A DNA stretch of 64,000 nt from Coprobacter tertius. Its GTDB lineage: Bacteria > Bacteroidota > Bacteroidia > Bacteroidales > Coprobacteraceae. The translations under genes and the position numbers were made by a program. A model generated the notes under the pieces. That model made no database searches. It was not told the origin of the DNA and worked only from the letters and a program-made list of their open reading frames with translations. The stretch lies in NCBI RefSeq assembly GCF_024330105.1, contig NZ_JANDHW010000004.1:240795-304794 (forward strand), in the 5' to 3' direction. Positions 17,771 through 27,160 of this stretch are shown here, piece by piece (position 1 is the stretch's first letter; each line of letters begins with the position of its first letter).

Positions 17771-18817
17771 TTATAATTTGTTTTTAATAACGAACAGATG
17801 ATAAACTTTACGTAATTTGCCATATAAAAAATATATGACCGGAGATAATACTTTATCGGTTACACCCCAATATAGTAATCGGGTACATACAGATAACGAC
17901 TCGCTATTTTCTTTTATCAGACGGTATGCTTCCCGAGCATATTCACCTTTCCCCGCTCTTACAGAATAACGCATTATCAATGCAAACTGTTTTTTGGAAT
18001 AGGGTTTCAAACGGCTCATATCCAAGTTAAAACAACGGGCAAGGGCATATCGCAAACGAAACATATCGATAGAAAAACGAAATGCCTTCTCCGTATCCCA
18101 CTGGTTACTTACCGAAGGACGCCCTACCCGGTAAACCATCGTTTCTCGATCGAGATAATGAACTTCACCCAAATGCATACAAACAGCAGCCAACTGAATA
18201 TCTTCACACAAGTAATCCCTAAATAGAGCCGTATGCCGGCCGTAAAATTCGTATACCGGCTTGAACCGATATATTCCTGTAGCCGGAATTACATAGGGAG
18301 TCCCTCTCTGATGCAATAATTTTATAATCGAGTCTTCTCCCGTTTGTATCTTTTCTCCCGGATCGTAACGCGAATCCCGCGCTCGTAAAGTAAAATTTCC
18401 GGTTATGGTATCGTACACACGCCAATTGGCGTGTACCATCATTACCGCCGGATGTTCTCTCATGTATTCTACCTGCTCTTGCAAACGGCTTTCACCGATC
18501 CAAAAATCATCTCCCGCACAGTCGGCGATATATTCTCCCCGACAAACGCAGAAAGCGTCAAAATAATTTTTTACCGCACCTTTATTTTTTTTGTTACGAA
18601 CATAGCGTATCATATCGGGGAAACGACTCTGATAATGTTCACAAATTGCTGATGTTCTATCTATAGAGGCATCGTCGGCCAATATAATCTCGTATGGGAA
18701 ATCGACTTTCTGCAAAAGAACACTATCGATTGCCTGAGCGATCGTATCTTCCTGATTATAAGTTATAATAATAACCGATACTACAGGCTTATTTATTTTA
18801 TTACCATTATCATTCAT
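17771..18817 (-). CDS. Glycosyltransferase family 2 protein
   Basis: GT-A glycosyltransferase, 348 aa. N-terminal PVVSVIIITYNQEDTIAQAI, ILADDASIDRT, and the acidic motif DCAGDDFWIGE near residue 100 mark GT2. The C-terminal region (about 230-348) is basic and helical, which may associate with the membrane. It overlaps the flippase stop by 8 bases and is followed 4 bases later by another GT2, so the three are translationally coupled. It probably adds a sugar to a lipid-linked glycan exported by the adjacent flippase. Confidence 0.9.
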   Translation of the reverse strand: MNDNGNKINKPVVSVIIITYNQEDTIAQAIDSVLLQKVDFPYEIILADDASIDRTSAICEHYQSRFPDMIRYVRNKKNKGAVKNYFDAFCVCRGEYIADCAGDDFWIGESRLQEQVEYMREHPAVMMVHANWRVYDTITGNFTLRARDSRYDPGEKIQTGEDSIIKLLHQRGTPYVIPATGIYRFKPVYEFYGRHTALFRDYLCEDIQLAAVCMHLGEVHYLDRETMVYRVGRPSVSNQWDTEKAFRFSIDMFRLRYALARCFNLDMSRLKPYSKKQFALIMRYSVRAGKGEYAREAYRLIKENSESLSVCTRLLYWGVTDKVLSPVIYFLYGKLRKVYHLFVIKNKL

Positions 18818-20282
18818 TTTTCCCCCGTTCTTTATTCCCTATAAGCTTTAAAAGCCGTTTTAATGTAATGAAAAAAATCACAACCGTGAATCCTCCGGTC
18901 AACATATAACCGATCAATCCGGGTGAATAATACAACAATAACGAAATGAATAAAGCCGAAGCTAATCCTCCGAAAAGATATAACATTACTCCGCGTTCGA
19001 GTTTCAGAGAATAATACCGGTATGCCAAATACCAGATACCGGCCAGATACAATGCAAAATTCAGTAAAAACGCAAATCCGAGTCCATAAAGATTGAAAAA
19101 AGAATATAAAAATACGTTACACGCCAATGTGATAACTGACGAAATCAATTCGGAAAACAAAAATAACTTCGATGCGCCTTTCGCGATAAAAACATAACCT
19201 ATCGCCCAAGATACTGCTTTGAGCAAGATTCCCGGAGCCGCAAACAAAAGATAATCTTTTACAACTAAAAAATCGGCTGTATATAGCAACCGGATAATAC
19301 ACTCCTGCAAAACTATAAACAAACAGATACCCGGAATAAGCATGAGCAACGATATTTCAGCCTGTTGATTAACCGATTTTTCCATACTCGCATTATTATC
19401 GCTTGCAGCAGCCAGTCTGGGGAAATACTCGGCACTCATGGCAATAAAAACAAGTCCGACATATTTATCCACCAATGTAAGTCCGGCTTGATAAAATCCT
19501 TCACCGGCCATACCCGACCGGTAGGTAACATAAGAATTAAAAATAAGCTGGAAAAGCGTCGTTATAAAACTGCTCACCGTCATAAATATACCCAATACGG
19601 CAATGGGCTTTCCTTTCAGATAGGTTTGGGCAAGTGTTAATTGCTCTTTATCAAAACGGCGGCGACGATAAAAAAGAATGGCGACCAACGAAGCCAATGA
19701 AGATAATACAAATGAAGGTACGATCCCTTTTATTCCGAAAAAGTAATATAAAGGAACCGATATGATCAGTGAAAGGAAAGTTCCTGTGACAGAACTTTTC
19801 GCAAGTACTTTTAACTGTCTGGTACCTTGCAAGATTGCTTGTTCTCCGGCAAACAAAGCATTGAACAATAGGGCACAAGATAAAAATACATAACCCCAGG
19901 TATAACTAGAATCATGGAAAACCATACGGCTTAAAACCGGAGCCAGAGATAGTAATACGACCGCCCCCAATAACCCGGCAAACCAAGACCACCGCCTCAC
20001 GACAGTTATTATCGTGCTGATAATAGTAGCATTTCCGTCGGCCTCTGCTTTTGAAATATCTCTTACAGAACTACTACGAAGACCAAGTCCGGTTAAAGAA
20101 GTTACCATATCGACAGACATTCCGAAAAGACGAATGATACCGACACCTTCGGCGCCTAACCAAACCGCAATCACTTTATTTTTTATGACCGAACAAACTA
20201 TATTGAGAAATTGTACCCCGCCGAACAAGCCGGTAGCCTTTACAATACGCCGATAAACAAATGTCTGATCTTCGCCGGTCAT
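18810..20282 (-). CDS. Wzx-like oligosaccharide flippase
   Basis: 490 aa polytopic membrane protein of the MATE/MOP exporter superfamily, resembling O-antigen translocases. It has about twelve to fourteen hydrophobic segments beginning near residue 15 (ATGLFGGVQFLNIVCSVIKN). The N-terminal conserved region reads KNKVIAVWLGAEGVGIIRLF. It would flip an undecaprenyl-linked glycan across the inner membrane. Immediately flanked by a FemAB/GNAT-like gene (4-base gap) and two GT2 genes, consistent with one glycoconjugate pathway. No Wzy polymerase or chain-length regulator is present in the window. Confidence 0.9.
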   Translation of the reverse strand: MTGEDQTFVYRRIVKATGLFGGVQFLNIVCSVIKNKVIAVWLGAEGVGIIRLFGMSVDMVTSLTGLGLRSSSVRDISKAEADGNATIISTIITVVRRWSWFAGLLGAVVLLSLAPVLSRMVFHDSSYTWGYVFLSCALLFNALFAGEQAILQGTRQLKVLAKSSVTGTFLSLIISVPLYYFFGIKGIVPSFVLSSLASLVAILFYRRRRFDKEQLTLAQTYLKGKPIAVLGIFMTVSSFITTLFQLIFNSYVTYRSGMAGEGFYQAGLTLVDKYVGLVFIAMSAEYFPRLAAASDNNASMEKSVNQQAEISLLMLIPGICLFIVLQECIIRLLYTADFLVVKDYLLFAAPGILLKAVSWAIGYVFIAKGASKLFLFSELISSVITLACNVFLYSFFNLYGLGFAFLLNFALYLAGIWYLAYRYYSLKLERGVMLYLFGGLASALFISLLLYYSPGLIGYMLTGGFTVVIFFITLKRLLKLIGNKERGKNE

Positions 20283-20286
20283 TCTT

Positions 20287-21225
20287 TTATAAAATTATTT
20301 CATAAATATCGTAATTGATTCCTCGACCACCAAACCCTTCTTTATAGGAGATAAGTCCTTCATTCAGAAAAAATCCGTTCTCTTCAGTCGATTGTCCGAA
20401 TTCAAAATATTTTTTTCCGGCACATCTATTCTCTATCAAATAAGAGAATAACATATCGCTTGCTCCACACTCTTTGCCGACATGAGAAGCGGAAGAATAC
20501 TGAACATGCATGACCGGGCCTCCATCATAAATAACGCAGCCAGCTATCGTTTCATTGTTTTTACGAGATTCGAATAGACGTATTTTTTCGGGGAAACGCT
20601 CTTTCAAATAAATGATTTCTTTCAAGGAATGCACTGGATTTACTCCATAACGTTCCTGCAAGTTTTCGGTTAGCACTTTCCAAAACGGTTCAAAATCAGA
20701 CGATTCTCGAACGGCTATTCCCATATTATGCGCCATTTTAACAGAGTGACGACGTGATTCGTTATAACGAAGACGATTCTCCAGTAATACTGCTGTCGAG
20801 AGATTTCGAGCCATTAATCGAGCATTATTCCGAAACATCGCATAAAGATCTTCTTCTGCCGGATAACGATGATAAATATGCGGGATACATTTATACACCA
20901 ATCGAAAAATTCCAACCGACCGTAAATAATGCAATAAAGCGGTAAAAATTTCGAGAACAGCCGTAGCCGTAATTTTAAAATTCATCACCAGGCCACCGTA
21001 AGTAAGACCTTGGTGAGAAAAAAGAGTATCATCTTTCCGGTTTGCCGGTAAAAGTCCCAAAAGTTTATTTCCCTCGAAAAACAGTAACGAATAATCAGTA
21101 AAACGATCGGCATGATATTCCATATAATCCCGTTTAAATAGAAACGTACCGTTTTTGGAACCGTCAACAAAACGATCCCATTCGTTTTTCATAGCTGCGT
21201 TATATTTTACAATCTCTATTGCCAT
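20287..21225 (-). CDS. FemAB/GNAT-fold acyl- or aminoacyltransferase
   Basis: 312 aa. The order of motifs (WDRFVDGSKNGTFLFKRDYM at the start, a Gly-rich SHQGLTYGGLV, then C-terminal YFEFGQSTEENGFFLNEGL) resembles the FemAB-like/BioF2-like branch of the GNAT fold. Such proteins transfer amino acids or acyl groups to peptidoglycan or glycans; the substrate here is unknown. It overlaps the EnvC-like gene by one base (TAATG) and precedes the flippase by 4 bases, so it is part of the envelope operon. A role in decorating a glycan before flipping is an inference from position. Confidence 0.75.
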   Translation of the reverse strand: MAIEIVKYNAAMKNEWDRFVDGSKNGTFLFKRDYMEYHADRFTDYSLLFFEGNKLLGLLPANRKDDTLFSHQGLTYGGLVMNFKITATAVLEIFTALLHYLRSVGIFRLVYKCIPHIYHRYPAEEDLYAMFRNNARLMARNLSTAVLLENRLRYNESRRHSVKMAHNMGIAVRESSDFEPFWKVLTENLQERYGVNPVHSLKEIIYLKERFPEKIRLFESRKNNETIAGCVIYDGGPVMHVQYSSASHVGKECGASDMLFSYLIENRCAGKKYFEFGQSTEENGFFLNEGLISYKEGFGGRGINYDIYEIIL

Positions 21226-22529
21226 TACTTATCGAGCCATGTTTCGGGATTGAGTTTTGTCGTTTCTTTCCAAAGCTGGAAGTGCAACACGGTGCGGTTA
21301 CCGTCTTCAGGATCGGAATAAATTTTCCCGATCGACTGACGAGCCGATATCTTTTCCCCAGTCTTTACATAGACTTCACTCAGATTTGAATAAATCGTCA
21401 GATAATTACCATGACGAACAATTACCGAACTGTTATATCCCGGCATAACGAATACTTTGGTAACGACCCCCGCAAAAACCGAACGGGCTACCGTACCCGG
21501 GGTGGTTTGTATATCTATACCACTGTTTTTTATCTGTACATATTTCAGTTCCTGATGTTTCTGTTGGCCAAAGTGTCCCACAATCAAATACTTGCCTGAA
21601 AGAGGGAAAGGTAAACGCCCCTTATTTTTTTCAAAGCTTCCGGATAATTCCCGTTCAGCTTTGGTCATGGCATAACCGCCCTGAGTCTGAGCATGGCGTT
21701 CCTCCGGTTGATTTTTATTGTCATCCGCTCCTTTTTTCGTACCGCCCTGAGCCCTTTTTCGTGCGGCTTCTTCAGCTTTTCGAGCTTCCTCGGCAGCTTT
21801 TCGAGCCTCTTCTTCAATCAGGGCCTCGATGCGTTTGTCCAAAGCGATTGCTTGTTTGTTCTGTTTCTCAAGCTCCTTCTTCAAATCTTTTTCTTTCTTT
21901 TTAAGTCCGGCAACAACCTCCTGTTGCTTACCTTCTTTTGTTTTCAGATCATTGGCTACCTGAGTCCGCTGGCTCAATAATTTTTTCTTCGCCTGCATGG
22001 TCTTTGCCAGCTCTTCTTTCCGAGCATTTAACTGCACTTGCATGGCTTTTATAGCTTCGGCCTCTTCTTTGCGCCAAGCGGAATATTCCTTAAGATAACG
22101 AATACGGCGATAAGACTGTTGCAACGATTCGGACGAGAAAATAAACATCATGATGTCGTATCCCGAACGATGATTATATATCCCGCGCATAGCTTTAGCA
22201 TAAGAATCTTTTTTTATTTTCAGGTCTTTTTCAAGTAAATATACCGTATCGGAAATCGCCCTTTGCTGGCGATTAAGTTCGGAAAGTTCTTTATTCAACA
22301 AATTGATAACCTCATGCTGAGCCGAAATTTGACTATTGAGCAAACGCAACTGATTAAGACTACTTTTAGTAGTCTTTTGTGTAGTCTTCAGGAGTTTCTG
22401 GGTTTCGGCAATATTCTTCATAGCCGTTTTACGCTTGTTCTGTAATTCGCGAATTTGCTTCGATTGTCCCGAAACCACACCACAGCTTATACAAGCGAGA
22501 AAAAATAATATGAAGATCCTACGCATCAT
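21225..22529 (-). CDS. envC: EnvC-like murein hydrolase activator, degenerate LytM/M23 domain
   Basis: 434 aa periplasmic protein: signal peptide about 1-22, long coiled coil about 22-265 (Lys/Glu/Ala/Gln-rich), and a C-terminal LytM/M23 domain about 325-432. The zinc site is incomplete. The HxGxD motif reads NSGID (His to Asn) and the HxH motif reads VLH (first His lost). It is therefore probably a non-enzymatic activator of N-acetylmuramoyl-L-alanine amidases during cell separation, as in E. coli EnvC. Start and stop overlap both neighbours (4 bases with DUF4292, 1 base with the GNAT-like gene). Confidence 0.88.
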   Translation of the reverse strand: MMRRIFILFFLACISCGVVSGQSKQIRELQNKRKTAMKNIAETQKLLKTTQKTTKSSLNQLRLLNSQISAQHEVINLLNKELSELNRQQRAISDTVYLLEKDLKIKKDSYAKAMRGIYNHRSGYDIMMFIFSSESLQQSYRRIRYLKEYSAWRKEEAEAIKAMQVQLNARKEELAKTMQAKKKLLSQRTQVANDLKTKEGKQQEVVAGLKKKEKDLKKELEKQNKQAIALDKRIEALIEEEARKAAEEARKAEEAARKRAQGGTKKGADDNKNQPEERHAQTQGGYAMTKAERELSGSFEKNKGRLPFPLSGKYLIVGHFGQQKHQELKYVQIKNSGIDIQTTPGTVARSVFAGVVTKVFVMPGYNSSVIVRHGNYLTIYSNLSEVYVKTGEKISARQSIGKIYSDPEDGNRTVLHFQLWKETTKLNPETWLDK

Positions 22530-23353
22530 TTCAAAAATATTTTAAAGAGATCCGTCATTTTTATCCTTCGGTATTGAGAAGGAACAGAAAAGTCTATTTT
22601 CTGTAACGAATTCCATTTTGGACTATTATATCCGATATTGATTTGTATATTTTTACTCAATCCTTGCGCATCGATACGAACTTTCCCAGGATACCACCAT
22701 CTGTCGGAAGGAGTCAATAAAGAATAGGCCCAGTTAAGCCTGACATTCCCCGACCCTGTTTCCGCATTTATTTCGGTCTGTTCCAACCGGCAACCCGAAT
22801 CGGTTGTAAAACGGAAAGAAATCCCTTCTTCATTTACCGGCACGAAGCTCCAACCTTGACCGGCACGGCTAAACGAAAAATATCTGAAATCTTTTATCGA
22901 AATATCATCCTGTCCCGAAATAAAAGGACGACCAAGAAATAACGCCTGTAACGATACCAGATTAATATCTACAGGCAAACTTTTACGATAATCGGCTAAA
23001 GACTCAGCCACATAATAACCGTTTATACGATCTACCGCAAAAAGGCTATCGGGAGTTACTCTTATACGGGCAATCTCGATACCGGCAAAAGGCTGTACTG
23101 ATATTTGCAGAACCTTATCTCTGATTATACGTACATTCGCTTTAGTCGATACCGTACCGGAAGAAGTCGCCAGCGAAAGACTGATTTTAGCCGAAAACGA
23201 ATCGTATCCGGGATAATTCGCTAATAATTCGGAAAAACAACTTTTCTCCGAGTTTATCTCTTTCTGCTCTAAACTACCAGTCGTTTTTGAAGATTTACAT
23301 CCCGTAAAGAGAAGCATAATCAGAACCAAACAACCTGTCAGAAAACGCTTCAT
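22526..23353 (-). CDS. DUF4292 lipoprotein (LolB/LolA-fold candidate)
   Basis: 275 aa with a lipoprotein signal (LIMLLFTGCKSSKTTG; lipidated Cys at about 19). The mature protein is beta-rich, starting FSAKISLSLATSSGTVSTKA, and fits DUF4292, a Bacteroidota family whose fold I believe resembles the lipoprotein carriers LolA/LolB. If so it could handle lipoproteins or other lipids at the outer membrane; this is not demonstrated. Overlaps TPR and EnvC genes by 4 bases each (ATGA type), so expression is coupled. Confidence 0.78.
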   Translation of the reverse strand: MKRFLTGCLVLIMLLFTGCKSSKTTGSLEQKEINSEKSCFSELLANYPGYDSFSAKISLSLATSSGTVSTKANVRIIRDKVLQISVQPFAGIEIARIRVTPDSLFAVDRINGYYVAESLADYRKSLPVDINLVSLQALFLGRPFISGQDDISIKDFRYFSFSRAGQGWSFVPVNEEGISFRFTTDSGCRLEQTEINAETGSGNVRLNWAYSLLTPSDRWWYPGKVRIDAQGLSKNIQINIGYNSPKWNSLQKIDFSVPSQYRRIKMTDLFKIFLK

Positions 23354-25089
23354 TTCTCGTAATATTTTTTATCCTTTATCTTGCGTAACAAAACGTCCGA
23401 TTCGCTGCCGGCTTCTTTCGCTTTTTGCCAATATTCCAGCGCCTCGTCGGCATCTCCCAACATAAACATAACATCGCCATAATGTTCCATCAGTTCGGGA
23501 CTGTGTTCCGGGTCTTTACTAAGCGCACTTTGTAAGTATAACTTCGCCAAAGAATAATTGCCTTGCTGGAAAAAAATCCAACCGTACGTATCGAGATAAG
23601 TCGCATTATCCGGTTCGAGTTTAACCGTTTCACCACTCATTCGCTCTGCTTTATCGAGATCTTTCTTTTCCAACGAAAGATAATAACTGTAATTATTCAA
23701 TACACCCACATTTTTGGGGTCGTAAGTAAGAGCTTTCTCATACATTTCGTATGCTTTTTCAGGCTCACCCTTGGCATGATAACTATCTCCAATCTGACCA
23801 TAAAGATCGGCTATCGCAGTCGGACGTTCTGTTCCTACATTTTCCAATCCTTTTTGGAATATCGCAATCGCTTCATCATATTTTTTCAACATAATATAAC
23901 TCCCACCCCAATACAAATAAATATCAGCTATTTCGGGAACATATTTTATCGCATTCTCTCCGATCCTGATTACGTCGTCATACTTTTCAAGAAACATAGT
24001 AATACGCATCAGTTGCACCCAATTCCCCGCAACCGCCGGAGAAAGATCAACTACAATCTGCATTTGCTCCTGGGCTTCCGAAAAACGTTTTTGAGAAATT
24101 AGAAAGTCGGCATACAATTTATGTATCCCGTCTTCTTGAGGATGCATATCGAGTAAAGCGGCAAACAAATCGTCAACTTTTCCGATATCTTCTTTCTTTT
24201 GCAACAGAAGATTCAAGTAATCAGTCAGGATCGATAATTTCATACCGACATCGACTTTATCATTAAGCAAGGCCGTATATATCTGTTTTTCAAACTCTTC
24301 CTTATTACCTATATGATTATAATAATTGGCCTTCGACATCAGCAAATATCCGTTATCCGGTTCTATCTCAGCTGCCTGATTATACATTTTCAACGCCTCA
24401 TCGGGCTTGTTGTCGTCGAGATACAAATCTCCCAAAAGAACCATATATCCGATATTCCGAGGACTGGCAGCAATAAGCCGATTCATTTCGGCATATGCCA
24501 TATCCGGTTGATTCAGGGCTTTATATAATTTTACTTTTTGCAATGTAATCGATTCCATTATACCCATCGAATTCTCCATGCGATTAAAAGCATCGATTGC
24601 ATTCTGATATTCGCCTTTTTTAGTATAAGCATCGGCTAGCATATAATTCAATTCCGGTTTCTTAGGATTATGACTGATCAAATTCTGATAAGCAATTATC
24701 GCTTCATCCGTATCACCCAAATTACCGGCAAGATTAGCCAGCATCATCCCGTACCAATAGTTATCAGGAGCTTCAGCCGAAGCCGTCTTGATCAAATCAT
24801 AAGCCGGTTGAGGCTTATTCATTTGCAAATACAAGGCGGCAAGTGCATACTTTGCAACAGCACTTGCTGTATCTATCGCTGCTGCCTGTTGCATTATATC
24901 GAACGACTCGTCTGATTTACCAGCCTGTGCCAACCGGGTTGCTTCAAGAAATAGATAATCGAATTTACGCTGTTCCTGAGGAGACAAGGTTTCACGGTCA
25001 TACGTCGTGTTCGCCGATTTCCGAGCGATACCGCAAGAAGTAAAAAATACTGATATTAATAACAGACATGCAAAAACCGATTTAGACAT
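23350..25089 (-). CDS. Tetratricopeptide repeat lipoprotein
   Basis: 579 aa with a lipoprotein signal (LLISVFFTSCGIARKS; Cys at about 19). Nearly the whole mature protein is TPR: repeated units such as AYQNLISHNPKKPELNYMLA, MYNQAAEIEPDNGYLLMSK and MYEKALTYDPKNVGVLNNYS occur from about 45 to 560. TPR proteins act as scaffolds; partner unknown. It lies 32 bases after dut and overlaps the DUF4292 gene by 4 bases. The combination with DUF4292 and EnvC suggests envelope biogenesis rather than metabolism. Confidence 0.88.
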   Translation of the reverse strand: MSKSVFACLLLISVFFTSCGIARKSANTTYDRETLSPQEQRKFDYLFLEATRLAQAGKSDESFDIMQQAAAIDTASAVAKYALAALYLQMNKPQPAYDLIKTASAEAPDNYWYGMMLANLAGNLGDTDEAIIAYQNLISHNPKKPELNYMLADAYTKKGEYQNAIDAFNRMENSMGIMESITLQKVKLYKALNQPDMAYAEMNRLIAASPRNIGYMVLLGDLYLDDNKPDEALKMYNQAAEIEPDNGYLLMSKANYYNHIGNKEEFEKQIYTALLNDKVDVGMKLSILTDYLNLLLQKKEDIGKVDDLFAALLDMHPQEDGIHKLYADFLISQKRFSEAQEQMQIVVDLSPAVAGNWVQLMRITMFLEKYDDVIRIGENAIKYVPEIADIYLYWGGSYIMLKKYDEAIAIFQKGLENVGTERPTAIADLYGQIGDSYHAKGEPEKAYEMYEKALTYDPKNVGVLNNYSYYLSLEKKDLDKAERMSGETVKLEPDNATYLDTYGWIFFQQGNYSLAKLYLQSALSKDPEHSPELMEHYGDVMFMLGDADEALEYWQKAKEAGSESDVLLRKIKDKKYYEK

Positions 25090-25121
25090 ATTGCTTCGTT
25101 TTCAAAAATTATCTTTTTATT

Positions 25122-25562
25122 TTATTTTACACCGGTATGCCCAAAGCCACCGGTTCCACGTTCACTTTGTTCCAACGTGGGTACCTGTTCCCATTCGACT
25201 TTTACATATTCCTTTACGACCATCTGGCAAATACGCTCCCCATCGTTGATTACAAAATCTTCATCCGATAAATTCATCAGGATAATGCCTATCTCTCCCC
25301 TGTAATCGGCATCGATCGTACCGGGAGAATTAAGCACAGCAATTCCTTTTTTCAACGCAAGACCGCTACGCGGACGTATCTGAGCTTCGTAGCCCTCAGG
25401 CAATTCGATAAAAAGGCCGGTAGGTATCAATATGCGCTGCATAGGTTTTAAAACGACCGCATCATCGAGATTCGCACGTATATCCATCCCTGCGGCATTC
25501 GCCGTTCCATAAGCAGGTAATGCATGTTTCGAACGATTCACTATCTTTACTTTTATTTCCAT
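25122..25562 (-). CDS. dut: dUTP diphosphatase
   Basis: Trimeric dUTPase of 146 aa, hydrolysing dUTP to dUMP and PPi to keep uracil out of DNA and supply thymidylate synthesis. All five motifs are visible: [39 protein letters not shown] and the C-terminal [10 protein letters not shown]. First gene of the minus-strand envelope operon. It is divergent from dgt, another dNTP-pool enzyme, across a 222-base gap. No clear TAnnTTTG box was found for it; a weaker TATTTTCG lies about 55 bases upstream of the ATG. Confidence 0.97.
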   Translation of the reverse strand: MEIKVKIVNRSKHALPAYGTANAAGMDIRANLDDAVVLKPMQRILIPTGLFIELPEGYEAQIRPRSGLALKKGIAVLNSPGTIDADYRGEIGIILMNLSDEDFVINDGERICQMVVKEYVKVEWEQVPTLEQSERGTGGFGHTGVK

Positions 25563-25756
25563 AATTCCTCTTTATTTTACATTGTCTGCACAAAGACAGC
25601 CCTTTTAACTTGCGAAAATAACGAAAACCATTCAAAAGAACGGTATATTTTCGTTTTTTAATGCATATTTTTATGGCTCCGACAGGATGAATGCCTCTAA
25701 CTCTTAAAGAAATCTGTTTTTAAGAAATCCTTAACAGGATAATCACAGATTTTATG

Positions 25757-25764
25757 TAAGTTTG
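25757..25764 (+). promoter_or_regulatory. Predicted -7 box for dgt
   Basis: TAAGTTTG 20 bases before the ATG at 25785; TAnnTTTG match. Confidence 0.5.
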
Positions 25765-25784
25765 CTTTTCAAAATTAAGTATAT

Positions 25785-27140
25785 ATGACAAACAACGACA
25801 TATCGCGTATGAGCTGGGAAAGGCTATTATCGGCCAAACGTTTCGGTATGGAACGTTATCACGACGAAAGACACCATACCCGGTCCGATTTTCAAAGAGA
25901 TTATGACCGGCTGGTTTTCTCGGCACCTTTCAGACGCTTACAGAACAAAACTCAAGTATTTCCTCTACCGGGAAGTGTATTCGTACACAACCGACTTACT
26001 CACAGCCTCGAAGTTTCATGTGTAGGACGTTCTCTCGGAAATAATGTTTCGGCTATATTTTCGGAAAAATATGCCGACAAGCCCTGGGTAGATAAATTAC
26101 AAGGAATAGGGCCCATCGTTTCGGCAGCTTGTTTGGCACACGATATGGGAAACCCGCCGTTCGGTCATTCGGGAGAACGCGCCATAGCAACTTATTTTTC
26201 GGAAGGAAACGGAATGGATCTCAAGAAATTCTTGAAAGAAGATGAATGGAAAGATCTTACCCATTTTGAAGGAAACGCAAACGCATTCAGATTACTCACC
26301 CACCAGTTCAACGGCAGAAGACAAGGCGGTTTTGCCATGACCTATTCTACCTTAGCTTCTATTGTAAAATATCCTCATTCCTCGACTTTAGCTAAAAAGA
26401 AAGGGAAATTCGGATTTTTCAAATCGGAAGAAGCCGATTTTATTAAAGTCGCAGAAGATTTGGGTATGATCCGCATGAAAGAAGAAGACGGTGTACGATA
26501 TTGCCGCCACCCACTGGTATATCTGGTAGAAGCTGCCGACGACATTTGCTACCAAATCATGGACATAGAAGATGCCCATAAACTGAAAATTCTTACCACA
26601 GACACTACCAAAAAACTTTTACTGAGCTTCTTTGAAGGACAAAGGCTCGAACATATAATGGAAACACTCGATATCGTTACAGATATCAATGAACAAATCG
26701 CCTATCTGCGTTCTTGCGTAATAGGAGTCTTAGTCGACGAATGCTCTCGGATTTTCTGCGAAAAAGAAGATATTTTATTGGAAGGAAAATTCGAAGGAGC
26801 CTTAATCGATCATATCGGAACCGTTCCCTGTAAAGCATATCAAGACTGTTCGAAAGCCGCATATGCATATATTTACAAATCCTCTGATGTTCTGGACATC
26901 GAATTAGCCGGTAACCGAATTATTTCTATATTACTCGATAAGCTCACAGATGCTGTCATAAATCCCCAAAAGGCTTATTCTCAATTATTGTTGAATAAGG
27001 TCCCGACCCAATACGAAATGCAAGCCGAATCTCTTTATAACCGCTTACAGGCTGTTATCGATTACATATCGGGCATGACCGATGTATATGCTCTCGACCT
27101 TTATCGAAAAATAAACGGAATGAGTCTCCCTGCCGTATAA
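25785..27140 (+). CDS. dgt: Deoxyguanosinetriphosphate triphosphohydrolase-like protein
   Basis: HD-superfamily dNTPase releasing triphosphate from dGTP or other dNTPs. The metal-binding H...HD...D pattern is visible: VHNRLTHSLEVSCVGR and CLAHDMGNPPFGHSGE, with the later EAADDICYQIMDIEDAHK supplying an aspartate. 451 aa fits the Bacteroidota type; specificity within the family varies, so the name is by homology. Divergent from dut, and 20 bases upstream of the TPM-domain gene. dNTPases can limit phage replication, but a housekeeping role is as likely here. Confidence 0.92.
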   Translation: MTNNDISRMSWERLLSAKRFGMERYHDERHHTRSDFQRDYDRLVFSAPFRRLQNKTQVFPLPGSVFVHNRLTHSLEVSCVGRSLGNNVSAIFSEKYADKPWVDKLQGIGPIVSAACLAHDMGNPPFGHSGERAIATYFSEGNGMDLKKFLKEDEWKDLTHFEGNANAFRLLTHQFNGRRQGGFAMTYSTLASIVKYPHSSTLAKKKGKFGFFKSEEADFIKVAEDLGMIRMKEEDGVRYCRHPLVYLVEAADDICYQIMDIEDAHKLKILTTDTTKKLLLSFFEGQRLEHIMETLDIVTDINEQIAYLRSCVIGVLVDECSRIFCEKEDILLEGKFEGALIDHIGTVPCKAYQDCSKAAYAYIYKSSDVLDIELAGNRIISILLDKLTDAVINPQKAYSQLLLNKVPTQYEMQAESLYNRLQAVIDYISGMTDVYALDLYRKINGMSLPAV

Positions 27141-27160
27141 AACTTAGAAAATCAAAAACA

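Noticed and set aside
23563..24102. 179-codon plus-strand frame over the TPR gene
   Set aside because: Antisense artefact of repeated TPR codons; no family resemblance.
25785..27140. dgt as an anti-phage dNTPase
   Set aside because: Possible in principle, but it lies in core housekeeping context next to dut, with no other defence genes.
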